Positions 1 through 8,996 of a stretch of DNA of 10,043 nt are shown here, piece after piece. Numbering within the stretch: the first letter of the stretch is position 1; each line of letters opens with the position of its first letter. A model generated the notes under the pieces. The model saw nothing but the letters and a program-made list of their open reading frames with translations. It was not told the origin of the DNA and searched no databases. Origin of the DNA: CAYJPV01 sp964396055 (GTDB lineage Bacteria; Acidobacteriota; Vicinamibacteria; Vicinamibacterales; JAKQTR01); assembly GCA_964396055.1 (NCBI GenBank), contig CAYNDV010000158.1, forward strand, positions 1 through 10,043, in the 5' to 3' direction. A program made the position numbers and the translations under genes.

Positions 1-1
1 G

Positions 2-76
<75 letters not shown>

Positions 77-184
77 ACACGGACTGGCGCGACGGCAGCC
101 GCGGGAGCAGCACCGCCAGACGTTCGATCTTAGCGAAATCCACCCGGATCGGTCAAACGCTTCCGCCCCGGCACCACAGCCGCC

Positions 185-204
185 GGGACGGCCGCTGCCG
201 TCCC
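185..204 (-). terminator. Perfect 8-bp hairpin overlapping the amidase stop codon
   Basis: GGGACGGC (185-192) and GCCGTCCC (197-204) are perfect inverted repeats around a four-base loop. The stem begins at the last base of the TAG stop of the amidase gene (204-206), so a transcript would form the hairpin directly at the stop codon. No T-tract follows on the minus strand, so it is at best an imperfect intrinsic terminator. It may instead be a dispersed REP-like palindrome that ended up at the gene end. The rest of the 77-203 spacer between this gene and the tRNA shows no open frame I would call a gene. Confidence 0.5.
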
Positions 205-2240
205 TACTTCCGCGCCTCGAACACCAGCGTCTGCGGCGCCCAGGTCACGGGATCGTTCTCGATGCCGCGGCTGGCGCTCACGACCTCCATCCGCTCTGGC
301 GTCACCTCCACCAGCAGGTAGCTCGCGCCGCGGTCGGGCCAGAACGCCTCGAACCCCGGCTTCCAGCGCTTCTGTTTCTCGGCCGGGTCGTCGACCAGCC
401 GCGCCCGCCCGAACAGGGTCACGAACGACGACGTCTTCGCGTCGTAGTAGTACAGCGTCACCCGCGGAGCGCGCGCGATCTGGCCCACCTTCCGGCTCTT
501 CGGGTTCGTCGCGAACCACACAACCATGTGTTCGTCTGGCGCAAATGCGTCCATGGCCCTGGCCTGCGGCCGGCCCGACTCGTCCACCGTGATCACCGAC
601 ACGGGCCCCGCCGCCGCGATGATCTCGCGCGCCGCCGCCAGCAGCTTCTCGCGGGCGGCGCCCGTGGCCGGTGCCGGGACCGCCGTCAGCGGCGGCGTCG
701 ACGCGGGCGGCCGACGGTGCTGCGTCGCCTGCTCGTAGGCGTACGCCAGCTTGATCAACGTGGCCTCGGACCACGCCCGCCCGAAGAACGTCACGCCTGC
801 CGGCAACGTGCCGCGCGTGTACCCCATCGGCACCTGCACGGCCGGAAACCCCGTCGTCGGCGAGAAGAACTGGCTGTTGTCGCCGTGCGGCGTGTTCAGG
901 TCGCCGATGAGGCGCGGCGGGTTGCTCCACGTGGGATAGACGTACGCGTCGAGCTTCTCTCCGTCCATCGCCGCGGTGACGGCCGCGCGGACGCGCGCGC
1001 GGTACCCCTCGTCGGCGACGCACGCGAGCGTCCCGGGTCCGAACTCGGGCTCGGCCTCGGCCTGCTCCAGCTTCCGCCTCACGCTCGGGTGGACACTCCT
1101 CGACGCGAGGATCTCCGCAAGGCTCTTCACCGGCACCCCGCCGCCGCGAGACGCGAGGTAACGGTTGATCTCGTACTTGAACCCCATGCAGAGGTCGGCT
1201 TCATCGGGATAGACGATCCGGTCGAGCCCTTCGATCGGCGCGGGATCGACGATGACGGCCCCCGCGCGCCGCATGTCCTCGACGGCAGCGTCGAAGACGC
1301 GCAGGATCTCGGGGTCGGTCGTCTTGCTCTCGTACGCCTGCCGCAGGACGCCGATGCGGGCGCCGCGCAGGCCGTCGCGCACGAGCGACGCGGCATAGTC
1401 GACCACCGGGCGCCCGCGCGAGGCCGCCGTTGCCGGATCGTCCGGATCCTCGCCGACGATGACCTGGAAGACCGCCACGGCATCCTCGACCGTGCGCGTC
1501 ATGGGGCCGGCAATGTCGTACACCAGGCTCAGCGGCAGAACCCCCGTCCGGCTGGTCAGCCCCATCGTCGATCGAATCCCGACCAGCGCCTGGTGAGACG
1601 ACGGCCCGCGGATCGAATTGCCCGTGTCGCTGCCCAGGCCGACGGCGCCGAAACTGGCAGCCACGGCCGCGGCGGTGCCGCCGCTCGATCCGGCCGTCAC
1701 GCGGTCGAGCGCGTACGGGTTCTTCGTGTACCCCGGCAGGATGGAACTCACCGTCTCGTACGGCGTGAACGCCCACTCGGCCATGTTCGACTTCGCGAGG
1801 ACGATGGCGCCCGCCGCCTTGATGCGGGCCACCTGGAAGGCGTCGCGGTCCGAGACGAAGCCCGCCAGCGCCAGCGATCCGTTGGCGCTCTGCAGCCCGA
1901 TGGTCTCGAAGTTGTCTTTCACAACAGCCGGGACGCAGTGAAGCGGGCCCGTGAGGCCGCCCTGCGCAAAGCGGCGATCGAGCGCGTCCGCCTCCTGCAG
2001 GGCGCGGGGGTTCACGACGACAATGGCGTTCAGCGCCGGGCCGGTCTTGTCGTAGGCGCCGATGCGATCCAGATACGCCTGGACGAGGGCGCGGCACGTC
2101 AGGGTGCCGGCCTTCATGGCCGCGTGGATCGAGGCAATCGTGGCCTCCTCGGCCCGGAACGGGGCGGGCCCCTGGGCGAAGGCCGGGACCGCAAATGCAA
2201 GGAGCATCCCCACCATCAGCGCGCGTCGCCACATCGTCAT
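204..2240 (-). CDS. Secreted amidase-signature enzyme fused to a PNPOx-like split-barrel domain
   Basis: This is a 678-residue protein with two domains. The first (about residues 30-520) is an amidase-signature hydrolase, a family that cleaves C-N amide bonds with a Ser-cisSer-Lys triad. Lys108 lies in VVKDNFE, cis-Ser185 in AGSSGG and nucleophile Ser209 in SDTGNSIRGP. The 24-residue spacing between the two serines equals that in mammalian FAAH. The second domain (about 526-678) resembles the general-stress-protein-26/pyridoxamine-phosphate-oxidase-like flavin-binding split barrel: PVSVITVDESGRPQARAM, VWFATNPKSRKV, RVTLYYYDA, then EVTPERMEVV. A Pro/Ala-rich linker joins them. I chose the ATG at 2240 because GGGAG (2249-2253) lies 8 bases upstream and the signal peptide then follows: WRRALMVGM, a hydrophobic core, cleavage after AFA. 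The open frame extends to 2291 with no ribosome site there. Alternative ATGs lie at 2255 and 2234. The twin Arg is only weakly Tat-like. The natural substrate is unknown. Confidence 0.9.
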   Translation of the reverse strand: MTMWRRALMVGMLLAFAVPAFAQGPAPFRAEEATIASIHAAMKAGTLTCRALVQAYLDRIGAYDKTGPALNAIVVVNPRALQEADALDRRFAQGGLTGPLHCVPAVVKDNFETIGLQSANGSLALAGFVSDRDAFQVARIKAAGAIVLAKSNMAEWAFTPYETVSSILPGYTKNPYALDRVTAGSSGGTAAAVAASFGAVGLGSDTGNSIRGPSSHQALVGIRSTMGLTSRTGVLPLSLVYDIAGPMTRTVEDAVAVFQVIVGEDPDDPATAASRGRPVVDYAASLVRDGLRGARIGVLRQAYESKTTDPEILRVFDAAVEDMRRAGAVIVDPAPIEGLDRIVYPDEADLCMGFKYEINRYLASRGGGVPVKSLAEILASRSVHPSVRRKLEQAEAEPEFGPGTLACVADEGYRARVRAAVTAAMDGEKLDAYVYPTWSNPPRLIGDLNTPHGDNSQFFSPTTGFPAVQVPMGYTRGTLPAGVTFFGRAWSEATLIKLAYAYEQATQHRRPPASTPPLTAVPAPATGAAREKLLAAAREIIAAAGPVSVITVDESGRPQARAMDAFAPDEHMVVWFATNPKSRKVGQIARAPRVTLYYYDAKTSSFVTLFGRARLVDDPAEKQKRWKPGFEAFWPDRGASYLLVEVTPERMEVVSASRGIENDPVTWAPQTLVFEARK

Positions 2241-2248
2241 CGTCCCGG

Positions 2249-2253
2249 CTCCC
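2249..2253 (-). promoter_or_regulatory. Ribosome binding site of the amidase gene
   Basis: The minus strand reads GGGAG, 8 bases before the ATG at 2240. None of the other in-frame starts (2291, 2255, 2234) has a purine-rich site at a suitable distance, so this site decides the start call. Confidence 0.5.
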
Positions 2254-2271
2254 ATCGCATCTACCCACACG

Positions 2272-2289
2272 GCAGGGCTGAAGCCCTGC
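2272..2289. repeat. Palindromic hairpin with TGAA loop between the reductase and amidase genes
   Basis: GCAGGGC (2272-2278), loop TGAA, GCCCTGC (2283-2289). The stem starts one base past the TAG stop of the reductase (2291-2293) and lies in the 50-bp spacer before the amidase start. The hairpin at 4897-4914 has the same loop and the same G-G-C loop-proximal pairs but different outer pairs, so the two look like members of one dispersed family. It could weaken readthrough from the reductase into the amidase gene, but it lacks a T-tract. Confidence 0.7.
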
Positions 2290-2290
2290 A

Positions 2291-3316
2291 CTACGAGTTC
2301 GGCCTCTCTTCGTCCGACACCCTCACGATCAGCTTGCCCCTGTTCCCGCCATCGAACAGGCGGTTGACGGCCGTCGGCGCGAGCTCGAGCCCGTCAACGA
2401 TGTCGGCCCGATACTTCAGCCGGCCGCCGGCGATCCACTCGCCCAGCTTCGCGAAGGCCTCGGGATACCGCTGTCGGTAGTCGAAGACGATGAACCCCTC
2501 GATGCGGGCCCGCTGCGTGAGCACGTTCACCAGGAAACGCGGCCCCGGCGGGGGAACGGGTTCGTTGTACTGGGCGATCATGCCGCACAGGACGATGCGC
2601 GCGCGGCGATTGATGAGCATGAGCGAGGCGTCCAGCACGTCGCCGCCGACGTTCTCGAACACCACGTCGATGCCGTCCGGGCACGCGCGTTTCAGCTTCC
2701 GGGAGAGTGACCCGCCCTTGTAGTTGACGGCCTCATCGAAGCCCAGCTCCCCGGTCAGCCACGCGCACTTCTCGTCGGTGCCCGCGATGCCGACCACGCG
2801 GCAGCCCTGGATCTTCCCGATCTGGCCCACCAGCGACCCCACGGCACCGGCCGCGCCCGACACCACCAGCGTCTCCCCCGCTTTCGGCTGCCCCACGTCG
2901 AGCAGGCCGAAGTAGGCCGTCGCCCCGATATGGCCGAACACGGCAAGGTAGGCCTCGAGGGGCACGCCAGGCCGGCGCTCGAACCTCGCCAGGCCGCTCG
3001 CGTCCGACACGCAGTAGCGCTGCCACCCCAGCATGCCCTGCACGTAGTCGCCGGGCGCGAAGCCTGCGTGCCGCGAGGCCTCGACCACCCCTACGCCGAT
3101 CCCGCGCATGACCGACCCGAGCGGCTGCGCCGGCAGGTACGTGGCGTGGGCGTTGGCCCAGCCGCGGTTGGTGGGATCGAGCGAGAGCTGCAGCTGACGC
3201 ACGAGTACCTGCCCCTCGGCCAGCTCCGGCACCGCTTGTTCGCGCCACTCGAAATCCGTTGGTTTGAAGCGGCCATCCGGACGCGCCGCGAGAATCCACG
3301 CGCAGTTCGTCTTCAT
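2291..3316 (-). CDS. CurA-like NADP-dependent oxidoreductase (zinc-independent MDR family)
   Basis: This 341-residue cytosolic enzyme belongs to the medium-chain dehydrogenase/reductase group of curcumin reductase CurA and leukotriene-B4 dehydrogenase/prostaglandin reductase. These enzymes reduce activated C=C bonds of enones with NADPH. The N-terminal GroES-like part carries LSLDPTNRGW (45-53) and PGDYVQG (88-94). The Rossmann part carries the nucleotide-binding segment SGAAGAVGSLVGQIGK (153-168), then GIDVVFENVGGDVLD (215-229). The catalytic-zinc cysteine pattern of alcohol dehydrogenases is absent, as expected for this group, and the length matches the family. The start is the ATG at 3316, giving MKTNCAWIL; AGGA lies about 9 bases upstream. 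The open frame reaches 3379, but those extra 21 residues are low-complexity and have no homologous look. It is upstream of the amidase with a 50-bp gap, so cotranscription is possible. The physiological substrate is unknown. Confidence 0.93.
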   Translation of the reverse strand: MKTNCAWILAARPDGRFKPTDFEWREQAVPELAEGQVLVRQLQLSLDPTNRGWANAHATYLPAQPLGSVMRGIGVGVVEASRHAGFAPGDYVQGMLGWQRYCVSDASGLARFERRPGVPLEAYLAVFGHIGATAYFGLLDVGQPKAGETLVVSGAAGAVGSLVGQIGKIQGCRVVGIAGTDEKCAWLTGELGFDEAVNYKGGSLSRKLKRACPDGIDVVFENVGGDVLDASLMLINRRARIVLCGMIAQYNEPVPPPGPRFLVNVLTQRARIEGFIVFDYRQRYPEAFAKLGEWIAGGRLKYRADIVDGLELAPTAVNRLFDGGNRGKLIVRVSDEERPNS

Positions 3317-3382
3317 GGGTTTCGATCCTACCTCAGCGGACCCTCCCCCCAGTGGGAGGCCGGCCGCCACCGGTGACATAAT

Positions 3383-3386
3383 GGAG
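3383..3386 (+). promoter_or_regulatory. Ribosome binding site for a GTG-started membrane protein
   Basis: GGAG lies 7 bases before the GTG at 3394. It supports the GTG rather than the ATG at 3381, which is in a different frame. The 77-bp divergent spacer 3317-3393 must also hold the promoters of both divergent units, but I could not pick out convincing -35/-10 pairs. Confidence 0.6.
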
Positions 3387-3393
3387 TGTTCCC

Positions 3394-4221
3394 GTGGCCG
3401 CCTTACGCACCGCCTTCATCCTCTCGTTCTGGGTTCCCCTTGCCGCCACGTGGCTGATGATGGGCCTCGAAGGGCCCTACATCGCCGCGATTGTCGCGCG
3501 TATGCCCGAGGCCGCCTTCAACCTGGCAGCCTACGGCATCGCGTTCTCGATCGCGTGGATCGTCGAGGCCCCCATCATGATGGTGTTGACGGCCTCCAAT
3601 GCCCTGGTCCGCTGCCGGGAATCGCTCCACGCCCTGCGCCGCTTCACCTACACGCTCAACGCCGCCCTCACGGTCGTCATGACCCTGATCGTCCTGCCGC
3701 CGGTGTTCGACGTGGCGGCGGGGCTGATGGACCTCCCGCCGGAGATCGCCCGCCTGGCCCACCAGGCCACCGCGGTGGTGATCCCGTGGCCGGCCGCCAT
3801 CGGCTACCGGCGCTTCTACCAGGGCCTGCTGGTGCGTGCGGGCCTCACCCGCCGCGTGGCGTACGGCACAGTGGTGCGGCTGGGCGCGATGTCGGTGACG
3901 GCGGGCCTGCTGGCGTGGCTGTCGCCGCTGGCCGGCGCGGTCATCGGCGGGCTCTCGCTGACAGCGGGCGTCGTCGCCGAAGCCGCTGCGTCCCGCTGGA
4001 TGTCGTGGCGCCTCGTGCAGTCGATCGAGGCCACCCCCCGGCCGGACAACCAGCCGCGCCTGACNNNNNNNNNNNNNNNNNNNNNNNNNNNNNNNNNNNN
4101 NNNNNNNNNNNNNNNNNNNNNNNNNNNNNNNNNNNNNNNNNNNNNNNNNNNNNNNNNNNNNNNNCTTGGCGCGAACCTCTTCTTCCACCGGGCGCTGCAC
4201 GCCACGGGCTCACGGACATGA
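3394..4221 (+). CDS. ANKH/MATE-like multi-span membrane protein, interrupted by an assembly gap
   Basis: The first 223 residues are visible before the N run and are strongly hydrophobic. Likely membrane segments lie at about residues 7-27, 45-65, 87-105, 124-140, 155-178 and 180-200. The pattern LAAYGIAFSIAWIVEAP, then ALRRFTYTLNA, PWPAAIGYRRFYQGLLVRAG and RRVAYGTVVRLG resembles bacterial relatives of the progressive ankylosis protein ANKH within the MOP/MATE flippase superfamily. That assignment is from memory of the family and is moderate. ANKH-type proteins export anionic metabolites such as pyrophosphate, ATP or citrate; the substrate here is unknown. After the gap the frame resumes as LGANLFFHRALHATGSRT and stops at 4219-4221, overlapping the next ATG. 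Family members are around 430 residues, so about 500 bp or more is probably missing and the 100 N are a placeholder. The GTG start has a good GGAG site. Confidence 0.72.
   Translation: MAALRTAFILSFWVPLAATWLMMGLEGPYIAAIVARMPEAAFNLAAYGIAFSIAWIVEAPIMMVLTASNALVRCRESLHALRRFTYTLNAALTVVMTLIVLPPVFDVAAGLMDLPPEIARLAHQATAVVIPWPAAIGYRRFYQGLLVRAGLTRRVAYGTVVRLGAMSVTAGLLAWLSPLAGAVIGGLSLTAGVVAEAAASRWMSWRLVQSIEATPRPDNQPRLXXXXXXXXXXXXXXXXXXXXXXXXXXXXXXXXXXLGANLFFHRALHATGSRT
4065..4164. other. Assembly gap of 100 N
   Basis: The run is exactly 100 undetermined bases, the usual placeholder length for a gap of unknown size. It falls within the membrane-protein gene. The reading frame happens to stay open across it because N codons are not stops and the offset is a multiple of three, so the apparent continuity proves nothing about the true gap length. 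Confidence 0.99.
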
Positions 4222-4862
4222 TCAAAGCCGTACTCTGGGACCTCGACGGAACGATTGTCGACTCGCTGCCGCATCACTGGCAGGCCTGGCGCGAAGCCGC
4301 CGCCGCCGAAGGACTGGCCGTGACGCACGAGATGTTCGTGGCGGCGCTCGGCAAGCAGAACGACGAGATCCTGCTGGACTGGTCGGGCGGCCACATGGAC
4401 AGGGACGAACGCACCCGGATCGGGCTCGCCAAGGAGATCCGGTACCGGGACCTCGTGCGCACGGATGGCATCGCGCCGCTGCCCGGGGTGCTCGACTGGC
4501 TCCGGCGCCTGCGCGACGCCGGCTGGAAACAGGCGGTGGCGACATCCGCGCCACGCCTGAACGAAGAGGCCGTCGTCGACGCCCTCGGCCTGGCCGGCTG
4601 GTTCGACGCGCGCGTGGTGGCCGAAGACGTGACGCGCGGCAAGCCGTTCCCGGATGTCTTCGTCACCGCCGCCGCGCGGCTCGGCGTCCCACCGCACCGC
4701 GCGATCGTCGTCGAGGACGCGGTGGCCGGCATCCAGGCGGGCCGCGCCGCGGGCATGAAGACCATCGGCGTCAGCGCGACGCCCCTGCCCGGCGCGGACG
4801 TCTGGGTCCGGTCGCTGGCGGACCTGCCGGCCGATGCCTTCGATCGTCTCCTCCCCGCGTAA
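4218..4862 (+). CDS. HAD-superfamily phosphatase, beta-phosphoglucomutase-like
   Basis: This is a 214-residue soluble enzyme with all four HAD motifs. Motif I is WDLDGTIVDS with nucleophile Asp8 and acid/base Asp10. Motif II is VATSAP (Ser110). Motif III is RGKPFPD (Lys142). Motif IV is VVEDAVAGIQAG (Glu166-Asp167), which binds Mg2+. The helical cap at about residues 15-85 and the GKPxPD/EDxxxGIxAxxAAGM pattern fit the beta-phosphoglucomutase/phosphoglycolate-phosphatase branch, which acts on small sugar phosphates. Known members include both mutases and phosphatases, so the substrate cannot be read from the sequence. The ATG overlaps the stop of the membrane protein (ATGA at 4218-4221), implying translational coupling, and no strong Shine-Dalgarno is seen. 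The TAA stop forms the left edge of a 21-bp palindrome, so the last codons abut a repeat element. Confidence 0.93.
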   Translation: MIKAVLWDLDGTIVDSLPHHWQAWREAAAAEGLAVTHEMFVAALGKQNDEILLDWSGGHMDRDERTRIGLAKEIRYRDLVRTDGIAPLPGVLDWLRRLRDAGWKQAVATSAPRLNEEAVVDALGLAGWFDARVVAEDVTRGKPFPDVFVTAAARLGVPPHRAIVVEDAVAGIQAGRAAGMKTIGVSATPLPGADVWVRSLADLPADAFDRLLPA

Positions 4863-4952
4863 ATCAATCCCGGATTGATTTTTGGCCCCGGTGGTCGTCC
4901 GGCTGAAGCCGGACGCCACGAAGAACTGCATAAATCAATCCGGGATTGATTT
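4861..4952. repeat. Compact 92-bp element: two 21-bp palindromes flanking a TGAA hairpin
   Basis: AAATCAATCC-C-GGATTGATTT at 4861-4881 and AAATCAATCC-G-GGATTGATTT at 4932-4952 are perfect palindromes that differ only in the central base. Each is preceded by T, and both continue with a T- or G-rich run. Between them lies the hairpin at 4897-4914. The AT-rich ends stand out from the surrounding high-GC coding sequence. The layout resembles a REP/BIME-type or other small non-autonomous palindromic element, but no transposase is present in the window. It lies in the 169-bp spacer between the phosphatase and the acetamidase-family gene and could act as a transcription barrier. The family name is unknown to me. 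Confidence 0.75.
4897..4914. repeat. Palindromic hairpin with TGAA loop inside the 92-bp element
   Basis: GTCCGGC, loop TGAA, GCCGGAC. The stem gains one more C-G pair (4896/4915), then four further pairs (GTGG 4891-4894 with CCAC 4916-4919) if T4895 is bulged. It has the same loop and the same loop-closing bases as the hairpin at 2272-2289, with three compensated base-pair changes in the stem. Translated by chance, it gives the peptide VRLKPDAT on one strand and VASGFSRTT on the other. I recall both kinds of string as common in spurious open frames of Acidobacteriota drafts. Confidence 0.75.
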
Positions 4953-5019
4953 GGGGACGGCTTGCCCTGCGACCCCGTCCTCCCCGATACTGACCGCTCC
5001 GCGCCGCACCCTGGGGCCG

Positions 5020-5026
5020 GGAGAGG
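5020..5026 (+). promoter_or_regulatory. Ribosome binding site of the acetamidase-family gene
   Basis: GGAGAGG lies 5 bases before the ATG at 5032. It settles the start against the longer open frame from 4882, whose first 50 codons would translate the repeat element. Confidence 0.75.
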
Positions 5027-5031
5027 TCACC

Positions 5032-6012
5032 ATGCAACGCGCCATCCTTGCCATCGCCCTGCTGACATGCCCAACGCTCGCGTGGGGCCAGACGGTCCGG
5101 TTCGAACCCACGTCGGGCGTGCCCACCTTCGCGAAGCGCGATCCCGTGCTGCGCATCGCCCCGGGCACCACCGTCGAGACCCGGACCTTCTCGAAGCCGG
5201 GCGACTACTACGACCCTGAGAAACCCGGCCCGTGGCCGGGTGAGGTCGGCCCGTTCTACATCGATGGCGCCACGACGAACGACACGCTGGTCGTCCGCAT
5301 CCTGAGGCTCCGGCCGAACCGCGACACGGCCATCTCCGCGATCAACCCTCAGGGCATCTCGGCGCTGATGGCAGACAGCCGGACGCGGATGCTGAACGAT
5401 CCGCCGCCGGCCCGCCGCTGGGTGTGGCGCCTGGATCGCACGCGCAACGTCGGCACGCTGGACCTGCCGAACTCCGCATCGAAACGCATCGAGATCCCGC
5501 TGCAGCCGATGCTGGGACGGGTGGCGGTGGCGCCGGCCGGCGACGAAGCCTGGGGCGGCCTGTGGCCGGGCAACTTCGGCGGCAACATGGACGCGCCCGA
5601 TATCCGCGAAGGGGCGACGGTCTACCTCCCGGTGTTCCACGATGGCGCGTACTTCTATTTCGGCGACGGTCACGCGGCGCAGGGTGACGGCGAAATCGTC
5701 GGCTCCGGCCTCGAGACGACGATGGACGTGACGCTGCAGTTCGACCTCATCAATGGCCGTCGCATCCGGTGGCCGCGCATCGAGGACGCCACGCACATCA
5801 TGGTGGCCGGCAGCGTCCGGCCGCTCATCGACGCGTTCCGGATCGCGCACGTCGAACTGGTCGAATGGCTCGTCGACGACTACGGCTTCGAGAAGCTCGA
5901 GGCCTTCCAGGTGCTGTCGCAGGCCGGCACGGCCCGCGTGGCCAACGTGGTCGATCCGAACTACACGGTCGTCGCGCGATTTCCCAAGGCGCTTCTCCCT
6001 CCGAGGAAATAG
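5032..6012 (+). CDS. Secreted acetamidase/formamidase-family protein
   Basis: This 326-residue protein belongs to the FmdA/AmdA family, whose members hydrolyse short amides such as formamide and acetamide to the acid plus ammonia. Family hallmarks are GNFGGNMDAPDIREG (180-194), followed by FHDGAYFYFGDGHAAQGDGEIVGSGLE (from 202), which contains the conserved G-D-x-H-A-x-Q-G-D-G-E core. Residues 1-20 are a clear signal peptide (MQRAILAIALLTCPTLAWG, cleavage before QT), so it acts in the periplasm, whereas the classical enzymes are cytoplasmic. The remaining 306 residues match the shorter members of the family. The start is set by GGAGAGG 5 bases upstream. The stop is 3 bp before the peptidase start, so the two are an operon. 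The actual amide substrate is not deducible; many secreted homologues are uncharacterised. Confidence 0.92.
   Translation: MQRAILAIALLTCPTLAWGQTVRFEPTSGVPTFAKRDPVLRIAPGTTVETRTFSKPGDYYDPEKPGPWPGEVGPFYIDGATTNDTLVVRILRLRPNRDTAISAINPQGISALMADSRTRMLNDPPPARRWVWRLDRTRNVGTLDLPNSASKRIEIPLQPMLGRVAVAPAGDEAWGGLWPGNFGGNMDAPDIREGATVYLPVFHDGAYFYFGDGHAAQGDGEIVGSGLETTMDVTLQFDLINGRRIRWPRIEDATHIMVAGSVRPLIDAFRIAHVELVEWLVDDYGFEKLEAFQVLSQAGTARVANVVDPNYTVVARFPKALLPPRK
6003..6007 (+). promoter_or_regulatory. Ribosome binding site of the S9 peptidase, inside the preceding gene
   Basis: GAGGA lies 8 bases before the ATG at 6016 and within the last codons of the acetamidase-family gene. This arrangement supports cotranscription of the two genes. 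Confidence 0.65.
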
Positions 6013-6015
6013 ACC

Positions 6016-8316
<2,301 letters not shown>

Positions 8317-8345
8317 GCCGTCAGGCTGCCGGCCCGGACCTGCCG

Positions 8346-8984
8346 ATGGAGACGCTGCCGCTCTCGACCGTCCTGGCCTATGCGGGCCTCGCCGCGCTCT
8401 TCGTGCTGGCGCCCGGCATGTCCACGGCCGTCGTGCTGCGCAATACCGCCGAGGGCGGACGCCGGGCCGGGCTGCTCACCGCATTCGGCATCGCGGCCGG
8501 CAATGCCACGTGGGCCGCTGCGGCAGGGCTGGGCCTGGGCCTGGTGCTCCGGCAGTCGCCTGGCGCGCTGGACGCCCTGCGGGTGATCGGGGCCGTCTTT
8601 CTGACGTGGCTGGGCGTGCGCAGCCTGCGTCGCGCGGTGGACCTGCGCCGCGGGCGCGCCGGCGCCGCGGCCGCGCCCGCTCACGCCCGCATCCCATCGG
8701 CGTCGGCGATGTTCGGCGAAGGGACCGTCACCAACCTGCTGAACCCGTCGATTCCGGTGTTCTACGCGGCCACGGTCCCGCAGTTCATCGGGCCCGGCAC
8801 GTCCTTCGTGCCCGCGTTCCTGCTCCTGTCCGGGCTCCATGTCACGATGGCACTGGCGTGCCACAGCGCGTACGCGATGGCCTTCGGCGGCCTCGCCACG
8901 GCACTCGAGTCGCGCGGTCGGGCCTGGCTGCTCCACGCCGCCACCGGCGCCGCCTTGCTCCTGCTGGCGGTCTTGAGTCTGTAG
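8346..8984 (+). CDS. LysE/RhtB family amino-acid exporter
   Basis: This 212-residue inner-membrane protein has the usual length and hydropathy of the LysE/RhtB family, whose members export amino acids such as lysine, threonine, homoserine or leucine by proton exchange. Predicted membrane segments lie at about residues 8-30, 41-68, 75-95, 132-148, 153-180 and 192-212. The family signature appears as FVLAPGMSTAVVLRNTAEGGRRAG (19-42); the usual PGP is PGM here. A basic loop (95-105) separates the halves, and TNLLNPSIPVFY (129-140) is the second conserved block. No strong Shine-Dalgarno precedes the ATG. It follows the S9 peptidase by 29 bp of tandem repeat, so cotranscription is likely. An amino-acid exporter beside a peptidase would fit disposal of surplus amino acids, but that is inference. 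Confidence 0.9.
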   Translation: METLPLSTVLAYAGLAALFVLAPGMSTAVVLRNTAEGGRRAGLLTAFGIAAGNATWAAAAGLGLGLVLRQSPGALDALRVIGAVFLTWLGVRSLRRAVDLRRGRAGAAAAPAHARIPSASAMFGEGTVTNLLNPSIPVFYAATVPQFIGPGTSFVPAFLLLSGLHVTMALACHSAYAMAFGGLATALESRGRAWLLHAATGAALLLLAVLSL

Positions 8985-8996
8985 AGGATCGAGAGA

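Noticed and set aside
528..2480. 650-codon plus-strand open frame opposite the amidase and reductase genes
   Set aside because: It is Arg/Gly/His-rich with no recognisable domain, spans two well-supported genes on the other strand, and is what high third-position GC produces by chance.
3317..3393. A sigma70-type promoter in the divergent spacer
   Set aside because: The region must carry promoters, but I could not find a -35/-10 pair convincing enough to place.
4882..5031. 50-codon N-terminal extension of the acetamidase-family protein
   Set aside because: It translates the palindromic repeat and would bury the signal peptide. The ATG at 5032 has a strong ribosome site and directly begins a signal peptide.
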